From: Nemertoderma westbladi
Lineage: Eukaryota > Xenacoelomorpha > Nemertodermatida > Nemertodermatidae
Length of the DNA: 64,000 nucleotides
NCBI GenBank assembly: GCA_032718475.1
Contig: JAUCBJ010006805.1
Location: forward strand, 1 to 64,000
Reading direction: 5' to 3'
A model generated the notes under the pieces. The model saw nothing but the letters and a program-made list of their open reading frames with translations. It was not told the origin of the DNA and ran no database searches. The position numbers were made by a program, and so were the translations under genes. This document shows, in pieces, positions 42,095 through 53,901 of this stretch; position 1 is the stretch's first letter, and each line of letters begins with the position of its first letter.

Positions 42095-42823
42095 TTTATA
42101 ATTAAACCTACTAGTGTAAGACTAAAAACTAAAACACGGAGGTGCCAAAGCCGGTTCTTAGGCTCTGGGCAAAAACATAACACTGAACTACTGAGTTTCT
42201 GTATATACCTCCAACACAAAGACAACAAACGCTCTGATTGGTCAACCTGAACAACGAGAGAACAGAGAAACAAAGAAACGTCGACGTGGCAATATCAGCT
42301 GCTAGCTGTCGTCATGGTAGCGACACTGTTTTCAAGAGTATCGAGCTTTTACGTCACGGAATTACGGATTATGTCCTCTAAAGTACAAATACAGAAGAAA
42401 TAGCTCTTATGTCCGCTAAAACACCAGTACAGCAAGGACACGGCCTTTTTATGCCTGGTAAACCAACTACAGAGTACTTTACGGGAAAAATAAGGAAAAA
42501 TAACCGGACAATTCAGTAAAAGCTTTTACAGTGGCCATCTACGCGCACCATGCATATACCACGCCGTTATATTATATTATATCGTTTGCCAACTCATCGA
42601 TTTACGCAGAACCCAATAATTTTCAATTGTACTGTATTTCCCTACCAACTAATCAACCAACCAATAAACCGAATTTAGGCTATTTCTCAGTTTAAGACCT
42701 GTATTATTTTTGAAAATATCTTATATATAATCTCTTGCTTTAATCACAATTAATCATTTATAATGGTTTTAGTTTAAAAGTTTTTACTTTGTTTGTTTGA
42801 TTTACAATACAATAAATTAAATA

Positions 42824-43267
42824 ATGTCTTCTGATTCCGATATGGTTATGCCTGTAGTAAGGCATTCATTTTTTGCAGAAGATGGTGAAGCCTATATTGT
42901 TATTGATTATACAATTTACTGTCGAGGAGATGATAAATATAAAATCGATTTTTCTGAAAAAGCTAGGAAAGTTTTAAGCTCCATTGATATTGATGCTTCT
43001 GAAAATAGCATTCATCTCTTAGATTACAACCTAAAAGTTGATCATGTGGGAAAATTAATCAACATCTTACTATTATCCATGATAGAGGGGTTAATTGTTA
43101 TTACACAATACAACGAAGCTGGTGAAAAGTTTGAAATACGGCTAAATCGGCATAACCCCTACGAAATTATGACATTCTTTATTGTAATGATTTCAAAAGA
43201 ATCCTTTGTCGAAACTGAAGAATCAACAGATAATGTGGAATTTGTTGAAAATATCATTGATTCTTGA
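42824..43267 (+). CDS. Acidic 147-residue protein, copy 2
   Basis: Identical in protein sequence to 35966-36409, with the same ATG context. Function is unknown; see the copy 1 entry for its composition. Both copies are intact, so dosage is doubled if they are expressed. Confidence 0.65.
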   Translation: MSSDSDMVMPVVRHSFFAEDGEAYIVIDYTIYCRGDDKYKIDFSEKARKVLSSIDIDASENSIHLLDYNLKVDHVGKLINILLLSMIEGLIVITQYNEAGEKFEIRLNRHNPYEIMTFFIVMISKESFVETEESTDNVEFVENIIDS

Positions 43268-43447
43268 CTTTTCCCCCTATATTATAAATATTTTATGATT
43301 ATTTTTAAAATTTTGATCTTTTTAATTATGAAAAAAAATCAAATTTTAAATAATCGAAAATTGTAGTAGTATTTGTATATACAGTATATCAGATTTGTTT
43401 GTTGTGTATTGAGGTAATTATTTTCAATTTACTTTAAAATTTGGAAA

Positions 43448-43702
43448 ATGGATATTTTAAATGAAAAATGTCCAGTTTGCTATTCTAAGTTATTGCAACA
43501 TCGAGATTATTATAAATGTGAAAATAAACATGCAACTTGCGTACGATGTATTGTACAATATTCCGAAATGAATAATTATTGTTCTAAAATTTGTCCTATT
43601 TGTCGCGCACCCATATCTAAGTTAAATATAAAATTGGCGAGATACCAACCCTATTATTGGAAAGAACTACGAAATATAACTTATAGTTTCTGCGGAAAGT
43701 AA
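43448..43702 (+). CDS. RING-finger protein, 84 residues (intact copy)
   Basis: ATG at 43448. Metal ligands fit a C3HC4-type RING: C8-P-V-C11, C24, H28, C31, C34 and the closing C50-P-I-C53. After the finger there is a short tail with YQPYYWKELRNI. Proteins of this size with little more than a RING are typical of viral E3 ubiquitin ligases, which would fit the packaging ATPase encoded 420 bp downstream in the same direction. The copy at 36590 has lost its start codon. A cellular E3 fragment is the alternative. Confidence 0.78.
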   Translation: MDILNEKCPVCYSKLLQHRDYYKCENKHATCVRCIVQYSEMNNYCSKICPICRAPISKLNIKLARYQPYYWKELRNITYSFCGK

Positions 43703-44122
43703 TGATCCTGGAGATTTATTTACAATATTGGAGAATATTTTTTATAGAAATGTAGTACGACAGTGTTGCTATTATGTTCCTTATTTTTTTAGCAGCAAAC
43801 ATAAAAAAATCATTAGCGCAAAATTCCCGGGAAGTGATTTCCAATCCGCTGATGTTACCTATCATTATTTCGCGTATAAAGATGCTCACGATGCTTGAAA
43901 TTACATTGAAAATGAGTCTATACTATAATTGGAAATAGTACCTTTTGTTGCAGCGAGCGTCACATACTGTAGTTGCGTCATATGTTAATTAAATATACAG
44001 TACTCTAATATTGTAGTTGCATCAATTATTGTTATATACATAGTAATGGTGATGGTTTATTGATATTTATATTATATTATATTATATTATATTGTATTGT
44101 TGATATATCTTAATAATAATAA

Positions 44123-44758
44123 ATGGCTGACTTTAATTCAGGTCCATATAATTTAAACTTTCAAATGGGAACGAGTATGATAATTTCTGGCCCATCTGGT
44201 TCCGGAAAGTCTACATTTGTCGGTAATTTAATTAAACACAAGAATGGTTGTTTTAACGAACCCCCCTTGCGAGTATTCTATTGTTACGGGAGCAATCCCC
44301 CGACTATTCCCGGTATTACACACCTTTACAAAGGTTTGCCTGAAAATATAGAGAGTTTAGTGAATAGTCGAGATTTATTAATTATAGATGATTTATTAAC
44401 AGAAACTGAGTCCAGTACAGCTTTAACTGTATTGTTTACTAAGGTAGCTCATCATTCCAATATATTTATTTGTTTTATAACACAAAACATGTTTTACGGT
44501 GGGAAGCATAACCGCACAAGATCAATTAATAGCCATACCTTAGTATTAATGAAAAATCTGCGAGACAGTTTATCGGTTTTAAATTTCGCGAAGCAGATGT
44601 TACCAGGGCAGACCAAATTTTTAGTAGATTCCTATCAAGATGCGACTATTGAACCATTTTCACATTTCTTAATTGATTTACGACAGGAAACACCCGAACA
44701 TTTAAGATTTAGATCGCTCAAAAAAAGTCTATCACTGCACTTGAATGCTCGTACATAA
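44123..44758 (+). CDS. Polinton/adintovirus-type packaging ATPase, copy 2
   Basis: Same 211-residue protein as 37265-37900, with Walker A and B motifs intact. The two copies show no amino-acid difference that I can see. Spacing to the RING gene (420 bp) and the 147-residue gene is the same as in copy 1. Confidence 0.88.
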   Translation: MADFNSGPYNLNFQMGTSMIISGPSGSGKSTFVGNLIKHKNGCFNEPPLRVFYCYGSNPPTIPGITHLYKGLPENIESLVNSRDLLIIDDLLTETESSTALTVLFTKVAHHSNIFICFITQNMFYGGKHNRTRSINSHTLVLMKNLRDSLSVLNFAKQMLPGQTKFLVDSYQDATIEPFSHFLIDLRQETPEHLRFRSLKKSLSLHLNART

Positions 44759-47700
44759 TAGTTCGCATGGTGGAAGGCATGGTTTCGTGTTTCCATTTTG
44801 TATATTTAACGGACCAAAATTAGTCTATGTTAGTAGAATGGTACGGTGTATGTTAATTAAAACAGAAAAGTTAAGTCCTGAAATTAAATGACCAAATACA
44901 GATGCTTTTCAAATTTCCCACCAATTAGTGTGCCATAGAATCATTACTAAATTTGCCATTACAGAGAAGGGACAGTCCCTCACTGTAATGGCATCTGGGA
45001 CAATTACAGGGTCATTACATGGAGGGACAAATTGATCTTGATATTGAATGTGTAGGGATCACACTTTAATATTGAAGTTGGAAGTACAATGTAACAATGG
45101 CTGTATTGCCCATGTTTTAATCTGCTATAATAACTTTACTTTGTTAATTCAAAATGTTACATGCAAATTTATATGCAGAATTAGTAATGGGAAACATGGG
45201 ACAAAACATCTTGAACATACCGGGTTTGTCACATATAGATGTTAAAATCTCGGCAACTACTGGATCGTTTTCAATAAGGTTTTTTTTATTGTGTTCTGTA
45301 ATAATTGAGGCTGGATTTGCGCATCATCATACCGACTGATAACTTCTTATAGCTTCTTTCGAACCTCTATTGAACATTTGGGACATTACAGGGGTCATAT
45401 TGAAATTTAATAATATTTTATGCTGTTACTGGAACGGAAGTATTTGTATCCTCCAAAAACTGATCTGGGAATGTAGGAAATTTTTCAAGCTTCCGAATGA
45501 TATATAGTTTGTACACCAAGGACCATAATGGGGTCATTCTACTGCTCTCTAAATGTTATGCAAATTCTTTAAACAAGTGTTAAAAATGCTATTTTTTTAG
45601 CGTTTGACAGAGAAATATGGTAATATGCAGGGATTTTTCAACCCTGAAAACATGATGAGCAGAATTTTCAGGCCTAGTTTCATATATAAAACATTTTACC
45701 GTTTAAAAATTCACCAATCTAAACAGAAATTACGTTCCGGACAATTTCTAAGTCGGGTTTGGCCACTTTTGTTGAGAATGACCCAATTGCATTTTCGATA
45801 TTAGGCCCGCCTCACATGACACAACTTTTGTTGGACATAAAGGCTCCTATCCCAAATAGATTTAAAAAATGTTGATTAATCATCTTAACCCAACAGACGT
45901 TACCCCGTGTGAGGAGGAGGGCCTTAGAATCTTTGTATCATTTTACTAAAATACTCATGTCAAATTATCAAATTAACAAGATGTAATAATTAAATATAAG
46001 ATAATAATTATATAAATTTAACACGTAGCACCATTGTTAAATAATAGTCAAATATAAGATAATATTATATAATTTTAACATGTAGCACCAATGAGAAATA
46101 ATATTTAAATCAAAGATAATAATTAGGAGCCCGCTCGACAGCGGTATACTTACTGTAAAAATCTCAGGTTATATAACACTGTGACTGACTGACTGACTCA
46201 CTCACTCACTCACTGATAATAATCCAGGTTCAGGCACTTCCTGCCTGACGTTTTTGATGAAATTTTGCAAGTACATTGCTTTGGTGGTTCATAATCGCGT
46301 TACAAAATTTCAGATCGATTCTATGTGTGGTATTCAAAATATTTCGTTTTTTTTTGACATTATTTTGTCGCGAAATTATATTTATTTAGACACTTAACTC
46401 AACTTAATTTAGACAATTAACAGCTGTGGCAAAGGAATACATAGAGAGTTGGCTTTAGGAGTATTATTGGTGGGCCGACCTGACCCATTAGAATACATCA
46501 AAGGCAGCCTTATTAATTAAGTAGAAAAGCCATCAAGCTGGCTATAAGAAGACCGCCCATAGACAAACGTAGTGTAGTCGGTTCCCTTCACAATGAACAG
46601 CTTTGCTTACAATCTGAGAGAGTAATCCCAGCCCCTAAATGTCATTATAAACCTAACATTTAAACGACCCTGTGCTTAATTTAATCAGCTGGCCTACTAC
46701 CTAACATAGCAGTGAGTAACCTTGTAGATATTCACATAGGATTCACTGGGAAGAGATATTCATCTAACGGGGTAATACATTTAGAAGGAAACTAAATTTA
46801 TTATTTGGCTCTATTCGTTGTTATTTATCTGGTTGAGCATCACGGGCATTTTTTCATAAATATTCGGTAATTCGGTAAACGCATTTGATATAATACAATT
46901 ATTTGCATCATATTATATTTTTGTTAGTGGTAGCAAAGTTTAATTTCTTATTATGTGGGACGAGCCACAAAGTCAGATAGCCTCACGCCTAACTAGTTTA
47001 GACAATTATTGTTTAGTTTACTTACTGCTGACTGACATAGTTCATTTGTAATAAATAGTCTTGGCTAGGATTATTCTCCCGGGCTCCTTCCAGCCAGCTT
47101 GCTGGCTTTCTACTTATAGATATATTTGATAAGTAGCACCTTATAAAGTAGCACCGATAAATAGTACTTTAACATAAAAAAGGTAATGATTATATAAAAA
47201 ATTTGGACACGTAGCACCAATGATAAATAATACTTTGAAACAGAAAAGAACAAGTAGTGCGATTTGAAAAAAGAATAATTTCGTTTCTTAACGTTTCGTT
47301 TTCGGAACGTTTCTTATAATGAAATACCTCTTCAGCAAAAAAAACAACTAGGTACAAATTACATTAATTACTGTATTATAATTACAGAAAATAACCTAAA
47401 TTAAAATAAAGGCAAATGTAAACAAAATTAACAAATAATATGCGAGAGATAATTACGTACTAGAATAAATAGGAAATATTAGATTATATATGAAATAGTT
47501 AGGCAGACAGCTAATTTTACTAAGTATAGTACAATAAAGCAAAATATCTGAAAAAAATATAGAAAAATTATGGTACCGGTAGCAAAGCAGAGACAGTAGG
47601 TAGGGTGTATAGTGCTGTAGTAAGAATAGATACAGTACAGTATAATATAGTAGATAAGATGATATTATAACTACTGTAAAATAGATGTAGAGGGAAGGAA

Positions 47701-48657
47701 GTGCCGTGTACATTTAGTGAAGGTCTTAAATCAGCTGGCCGAGGTTTTTTTTACTACTAAAGTTTTTTTACTTTTTTTTAAATAGTATTTTAACATAAGA
47801 TAATAATTATATAATTTTGACACGAAGCACGGAAACACGAGCACCAATGATAAATAATACTAATTATGTATAAGATAAGAATTGTATAATTTTACAGAAT
47901 TTTATGAATAAAAATAGGCCAAAAAATATTAATACGACTTATAAAAGATATGTTATATGAAATTGATGTTTAAACTTCTGTGCCCAACACAATTACCAGA
48001 TACTATATTTGTATGTTGATTTAATTATTATTGCGTACCCAACATTTAACGATCAGGAATTCAGGCACATTTAATCTATTAATATACTATGATTTATGCT
48101 ATTAAAATTATTTAAGATTGTGCAGGTGTTAATAATATTTGTTTCGATTTGGTATTTATACTTGTACATAGATAATGGCAGAATAAACCCAAACAAAATC
48201 GAAACTCAACCTTCATTTTCATAAATCATCTAACTACTACTTCTACTATTCACAAAATTATGGAACAAGATCAGTAACTGAAAATAAGTTTCAACACCCT
48301 CTGTGAAATTAAATGTAGCCATTTCGAACTTCATTAACGATTAATATACGGAACGGATGTATCTATGTACCTTGTAATAGTCCCTTCTGATTATTTTTAA
48401 CAGGAAAAAAACCGATGGTACTACCATGTGAACTATATTAAAAAACTGAATAAACTTCCAATTTTGTGACAATTTGAAAAAATGTGATTCCCTCTCCCCA
48501 GACGCATTCCGTATCATTGTGGCCAACTCTATGGCTGGGATCGGGAACCCATGGATAAGCGCGATTTCTTCTGGGCAGATAAGCTTTCTATTAGCGCAGT
48601 GGGTATTCAAGAGCACCGAATGCATACTGGACAGACTGACGAGGTTCTGATAAAGGA
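44759..48657. other. Noncoding repeat-rich segment, duplication copy 2
   Basis: Counterpart of 37901-41800 at +6,858, with the hairpin at 44954-44993, the GTAGCACCAAT monomers, and the AGGAGCCCG/CGGGCTCCT-bounded unit. No gene. Confidence 0.6.
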
Positions 48658-49001
48658 AATGGGGGGCGGTTGGCGACTCGCTACGAAGCTACAGTGAACG
48701 ATCAATCATGGCGCAGTTTCGGTCCGGTGTTTTGCCGTTGGGTATTGAAGTGGGTCGATATCAGGGCAAACCCTTAGAAGATAGAATATGTTGTCTATGT
48801 AAGTCGGGCGAAATTGAAGACGAAAGTCATTTCTTGTATAAATGTGACGCCCTAGATAGGAGTCTCTTCCCACAAGATTTTTATGATGTTGAGAATAGCC
48901 AGAAGTTGAAATTTTTAATGTGCAATGACCAAGTAAATAGTGCACGGTTGTCGAGGGGTTTGTACAATTGTAGGTGCGAAATAATAAATGGAATAATTTA
49001 A
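48658..49001 (+). pseudogene. LINE C-terminal fragment, fuller copy
   Basis: Same frame as 41800-42056 but continuing past the breakpoint through FLMCNDQVNSARLSRGLYNCR to a stop at 48999-49001, as expected for the genuine 3' end of a LINE polymerase. This shows that copy 2 retains the original right-hand boundary of the block. Confidence 0.78.
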
Positions 49002-49190
49002 TTTGATTTGTATCTAATTTGTGATGTAAATTGGTTAATTGTGTATTATTTGGTAGTTCAGTATTCGGTATTCTGATGGATATTCAGTATAAAATAATTT
49101 ATTTCCGAAAAAGGACACAATGAGAAGCTTTTAACCGCAATTCTAATAATATGAAACAACATTATTTAAAATTTGACTGAATATGTTATT

Positions 49191-49282
49191 GTGGGGCGAG
49201 CCACGAAGTTGGCGGAGCCTTAGCGAATTGACACTGTTAGGGGGTGGGTCAATTTATGCAAATAGTTGTCGTCGTCGTCGTT

Positions 49283-49369
<87 letters not shown>

Positions 49370-49750
49370 GTCGTCGTTACGATTTTGACATGCTAATAAC
49401 TTTGTCGGATTTAAAGCTGCCAAGTTGAAAATTTGAAGGTATCAATATGAGCAAAAGTTGAGATTTTTGAGAGACTTTCAGACACCATCAGTGCAATGGT
49501 CTCCCGCTAGAGGGCCACATGTCTAAACATTAAATGCCCTCCCATTTCTTTGCTTTTAATCCGTTTAAGCTGAAACTTGGCAGATATGTATCAGACCATT
49601 AGCTGTGACTTTCAAAGGAGGCGAATCCATCTGCAGTTCTCCAGTCTGCCGCTAGAGGGCCAACGTGACTATTTGCATAAATTGACCTACCCCCTAACAG
49701 TGTCAATTCGCTAAGGCTCTGCCAACTTCGTGCTGCGCGAAGTCCCCACT
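49191..49750. mobile_element. MITE-like element with ~75-bp terminal inverted repeats
   Basis: The left arm (49191-49266: GTGGGGCGAGCCACGAAGTT ... CAATTTATGCAAATAGT) is the inverse complement of the right arm (about 49670-49750: ACTATTTGCATAAATTGACC ... AGTCCCCAC) with few mismatches. Inside is a long (GTC)n tract and two copies of CCGCTAGAGGGCCA. No transposase is present, so it is nonautonomous. The target duplication is unclear. Confidence 0.75.
49267..49378. repeat. (GTC)n trinucleotide microsatellite
   Basis: About 37 near-perfect GTC units. Open frames across it would encode poly-Arg or poly-Asp and are artefacts of the repeat. Confidence 0.95.
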
Positions 49751-49776
49751 TCGTGTATTGTTTTGTATGTTAGGTT

Positions 49777-49803
49777 GGGGGGGGGGGGGGGGGGGGGGGG
49801 GGG
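49777..49803. repeat. Uninterrupted 27-base poly-G tract
   Basis: Directly visible. Its length is likely unstable both in vivo and in sequencing. Confidence 0.9.
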
Positions 49804-49959
49804 TGGCATAGAAGGTTCATGGTAGAAATTACAAAATTTTGGGCTCACAAACCTTCACGGCGCCGGGGTCTACAACAACAACGACAGTCCGGCCGCTGCC
49901 ATTATTCTGAGTGGGACTAACATTGCGGCTTCTAATACTTGCGGTGCTTGTTTACATAT

Positions 49960-50545
49960 CGCAGCACTTCCAATAGTAAATGAGGTGGCACATTTCCCAG
50001 CATGGTTGCGGTTCTAAATAGTACATAAGGTGGCACATTTCCCAGTATGGTTGCGCTTCTAAATAGTACATGAGGTGGCATATTTCCCAGCATGGTTTTG
50101 GCTTCCAATAGTACATGAGGTGGCACATTTCCCAGTATGGTTGCATATACTAATAGTACAAAAGGTAGCAGACATCCCAGTGTTTCTAATAGTAAATGCG
50201 GTGACATATTTCGCGCAGTATGGTTGCGGTTTAATAATAGTACACAAGGTGGCATACATCCCAGTATAGTTTCGGCTTCTAATAGTAAATGAGGTGGCAT
50301 ATTTCCCAGCATGGTTTCGGCTTCTAATAGTACATAAGGTGGCAGACATCGCAGTATGGTTTCGGCTTCTAATAGTAAATGAGGTGGCATATTTCCCAGC
50401 ATGGTTTCGGCTTCTAATAGTACATAAGGTGGCAGACATCGCAGTATGGTTTCGGCTTCTAATAGTAAATGAGGTGGCATATTTCCCAGCATGGTTTCGG
50501 CTTCTAATAGTACATGAGGTGGCAGACATCGCAGTATGGCTGCCA
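49960..50545. repeat. 45-bp minisatellite in kinase tail, with 90-bp higher-order copies
   Basis: About 12-13 units of the TGGTTGCGGTTCTAAATAGT type. Between about 50290 and 50540 pairs of units alternate as a 90-bp repeat, three times. All units stay a multiple of three and preserve the minus-strand frame. Confidence 0.9.
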
Positions 50546-50595
50546 CAGTTGGTAGTTGACTCAGTTTCTTGGAACCGGGTCGACCCCCATCGAGC

Positions 50596-50900
50596 TTGGA
50601 GTGACCCGGTTCCGCGGATCCACCAGCGGGGGAGCGACCCGGTTCCGCGGATCCACCAGCGGGGGAGCGACCCGGTTCCGCGGATCCACCAGCGGGGGAG
50701 CGACCCGGTTCCGCGGGTCCACCCGCGGGGGAGCGACCCGGTTCCGCGGATCCACCCGCGGGGGAGCGACCCGGTTCCGCGGATCCAACAGCGGGGGAGC
50801 GACCTGGTTCCGCGGATCCACCAGCGGGGGAGCGACCCGGTTCCACGGATCCACCAGCGGGGGAGCGACCCGGTTCCACGGATCCACCCGCGGGGGATCT
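50596..50900. repeat. 33-bp minisatellite in kinase tail (about nine units)
   Basis: The unit is GAGCGACCCGGTTCCGCGGA followed by TCCACCAGCGGGG, with CAG/CCG and GCG/ACG variants. It encodes RSPAGGS(A/V)EPG on the minus strand. Confidence 0.92.
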
Positions 50901-51311
50901 AGCCGGGTTCTGGTCTGACGAGGAGCAGGAAACGGTATAGTACGATAACGATAGGGATTCTCTAGCTGGTTTATTGTCGACAACGGGTGGGGGGACTACT
51001 TGGGTAATAGGTGTGGTATAGGATTCGGTGGGGCAGAGATCCCGTAACTTCTTCAGACAATCAACGACCTCGGTCATATCCATGCGGTCTCCAGGTTTCT
51101 GGGCCCAGCACTTTGTGAAGATGTTGACTGCGCCAGGGGGGGGCAGTCCTCGACGTAGTAGCCACTAGTTGTATCAGGCCTCCGTTCCTTGGCGTAGGAA
51201 TCCATTATTTGGTACGCAGTGGTGCGTTCCGGGAAGGGTTAACACGCCCCACATAATAACCCCGAAGGAGAAACAGTCGGCCTTTTCGTCGTATTTCTTG
51301 CCCTTGATCAC

Positions 51312-53901
51312 CTGATGGAGAGAAATAAAGAGCTGTAAAGTGACATGATAAGGCCTCGTTGGGTGTAAACGTTACGCCGACAGCTGACAACCGACAGCAG
51401 ACAACCGACGGTTGTCACTTTTCGGTCGATATACTGTATTATATATTATACTACTGTATATATGAAGAATTTGTATTTGTTTTAAGAATATGGTGTATTT
51501 ATTAAATATAATAAAATAGCCTAGCGCTGATGCAAAACCATGCAACTTTTGAAAGCCCGCCTCAGCTATTTCTCAACGAAATTCAGGTTGTGCTACATAT
51601 TTGGAATCCGTGCATGGCCAGCTTTCTAGCAATACCAACTACAGTAACAGCTAGTAAGAATAACTGCGGTGTAACTGGTGCAATATCGCTGGAGAAACTT
51701 TTTTTAAACGCTTGTAGCTAAAGATTGAAAGCAAAATATAAAAAATTCTGGCTCACCCAGTCAGTGGTCGGGAGGTGAAACTATCCCTGTTTCAAATTTC
51801 ATGCAATCTCATTAAGATTTGTAGAAAAATTAGGGGGGCGGTTGGGGGGGGGGGGGGGGGGGGGTGTCACTGAATTACGACACTATATTCCGGGACATGG
51901 TGTACTGACTGTGTGACATTTTTTTACATTGCTACCCTTCTTATGCAGTACAATTGAATGACATTCAATAAGTAGTCCCATAAGGGCCCAATTGGAAAGT
52001 TAACGTCATTGGCGGGTTGTGGTGTTTTAGTAACCATAGTAACAGGAGCATGTTACAAGCAAAGTAATACAATGCTTAACCGTGCCAGTCTGTTTCGTTA
52101 GGCAGCTAGTGCTATGGAGGGAGATGGGCAGAGGGGGCACTATAATGCGTATGGTAGAGTTCGGTGCACGAACCGGAGCAGAACCGGCAGACACATTCAT
52201 CGGAGAGATTATGAAACGGTGTAGCGGTGGAACAGATCTTATGGTGGAAGCCGTGGGCAGTTAGACCAAAAAATGTACTATTAATAATTGGACCATTTCC
52301 AATTATATTGGAAGTGTAAAGAAGGTTACTTACTAATACCACTGCTATATTATGGATAGCCAGTAATCGTCACGCAACATGACCTTCCAATAAACTCTGC
52401 TGTGTTATGGATAGTCAGTATTCTTTAAGTATCGTCATGGGTGACCTTTAAATTATTGGTAGTGTCTTTGATAAGATAGTTCATTACCTTAAATAATGTA
52501 GGATTAATTTATTTTATAAGTATAGAGTTTAAAAGAACACAAGGCTCAATTTCGTTTAGAAATGATTACTTTTATTGTTGTTATTTAATTACCGTTAATA
52601 ATGGTTTTCGGATTTGGTTGTCGGCTGTCGGTTGTCGGCTATCGGTTGTCGGCTCTCGGTTCTCGTTTGTCTGCTGTCGGTTGTCAGTTGTCTGCTGTCA
52701 GTTGTCGGCTCTCGGTTGTCTGCTGTCGGTTGTCTGCTCTCGGTTGCTTGGGGGTAAAGTAAAGCAAAGTTTTTCTTCGGCCATTAGGTCAGGACTATAC
52801 ATCAGAACTATACTCCCCAGAGGAAACTCCAGTACTCATTTACAGTAGCTACCACTTAAGGATGCAAGGCAGAGATGAGCCCTGACCAGTACCTTTAAAG
52901 AATTCGTTACGCAACGAAAATTACCCTGGCCCAATGCGGGGATCGAACCCACGACCTCCGGAGAGAGGTGAATTAAATGAAAGGTATTTAACCACTACTC
53001 CAAGGAGAGGTTAATCTTGAGTAATCTTTAGAGTAGTTTGGGAGTAATCAGCTGTTATTCTCATCGTGCCACATGCAATAAAATATGCAATACAAAATGT
53101 ACAGCGCAAGCTAGGGAAAACACCTTGACCCATGAACCCACCCTAAAGTGCGTTAGTTAAAGGGTCTTGCTAGAGCTAGACAAAAATTTAAACTTTTCAA
53201 TATGAGTTTTTTGACATTCGTAATCAGTTTGAAACAATTCACTGAGATTTGACGGTGTTATTAACGTTCAAATATTTGGAGGGACAAACGACATATTGAT
53301 TAATGATACACCTATGTTAAGGGACACCTTACTAAATGGCTCGCTCCACAATAAGTCCTTGATAGTAGTATTTGAGTAGCACGCAATATGCCTAAAGTTA
53401 AATTTAAGATGAATTGAACATATTTAAGGAGAATATGTATATTTATTTACGCATAAAATACAAGTACAATTTGGAAAATACGGGTGTTAAGTGAAAGCAT
53501 TCAGTACTGTGTTATGGTTTATGCCCCTGCCCTATATCCACAACATAGGATATAATAAAACTTTAGATTTATACTGTAGGTGTAGACCTACTAACTAGAC
53601 TTAGTCAGTTGTAACTATTAAACAATATCGTACAGTAATTATCCTAAGGCCTCAGGGGGGTAGCGGGTGGGTGGGGTTGGTAACAAGTGCATACTCTCAT
53701 TAAATACTTTAGTTTAATCGTGTTAGGTATAGGTTTAGATTTATTACATCACTATATTGGATATTATACGAGTCCTATGGGCTCAATCAATCAATCAATA
53801 GATTTAATTTGAAATGGAATTAAAACATGTAAGACTGTATAAGGTAATTACCATTATTTATGATAAATACCATTATGTTTTAGTATCGATGCAACACATA
53901 C
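51312..53901 (-). other. Kinase intron (2.59 kb) with inserted repeats
   Basis: The donor is GAG|GTATGT (intron starts at 53901 on the minus strand) and the acceptor is CATCAG| at 51312. It holds a 21-base poly-G tract (51844-51864), a heptamer-type repeat of GGTTGTC/GGCTGTC words (52612-52745) that also occurs in inverted form at about 51373-51417, and a SINE head. No other gene. Confidence 0.75.
52905..53030 (-). repeat. tRNA-derived SINE (head)
   Basis: On the minus strand: an A box TGGAGTAGTGG and a B box GGTTCGATCCC about 50 bp apart, set in a tRNA-like context CTCTCC...GTGGGTTCGATCCCCGC, followed by a non-tRNA body. Both RNA polymerase III boxes are well preserved. Confidence 0.72.

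Larger units (their letters stand above)
42095..48914. repeat. Tandem duplication, copy 2 (6,820 bp)
   Basis: Direct copy of 35237-42056. It begins with 436 bp of E2's LTR that have no LTR partner here, which shows that the duplication postdates E2's insertion. Confidence 0.95.
49932..51311 (-). pseudogene. Kinase gene exon 2: C-terminal kinase lobe and minisatellite-coded tail, two frameshifts
   Basis: Minus strand. The sequence CTCCATCAG just above 51311 is a splice acceptor, and the exon opens with VIKGKKYDEKADCFSFGVIMWGV, kinase subdomain IX, continuing in phase from exon 1. It continues (in shifted frames) through TTAYQIMDSYAKERRPD and FTKCWAQKPGDRMDMTEVVD, subdomains X-XI. Reading these in order needs two single-base shifts, near 51240 and in a C8 run near 51140. 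After LKKLRDLCPT the tail is proline-rich, then about nine 11-residue repeats (RSPAGGSAEPG; 33-bp units, 50596-50900), then about twelve 15-residue repeats (ETMLGNMPPHLLLEA type; 45-bp units, 49960-50545), with stop at 49932. Either the gene is decaying or the assembly has homopolymer errors. Confidence 0.75.

Noticed and set aside
49183-49428. Open frames giving poly-Arg (plus) and poly-Asp (minus)
   Set aside because: They are translations of the (GTC)n microsatellite within a MITE; no start or domain evidence.
50294-50902. Plus-strand frame of 202 codons across the minisatellites
   Set aside because: Repeat units divisible by three keep all frames open; the minus frame continues directly from the kinase domain.
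52082-52264. 60-codon plus-strand frame in the kinase intron
   Set aside because: No motif, no splice support and no conservation evidence; probably chance.
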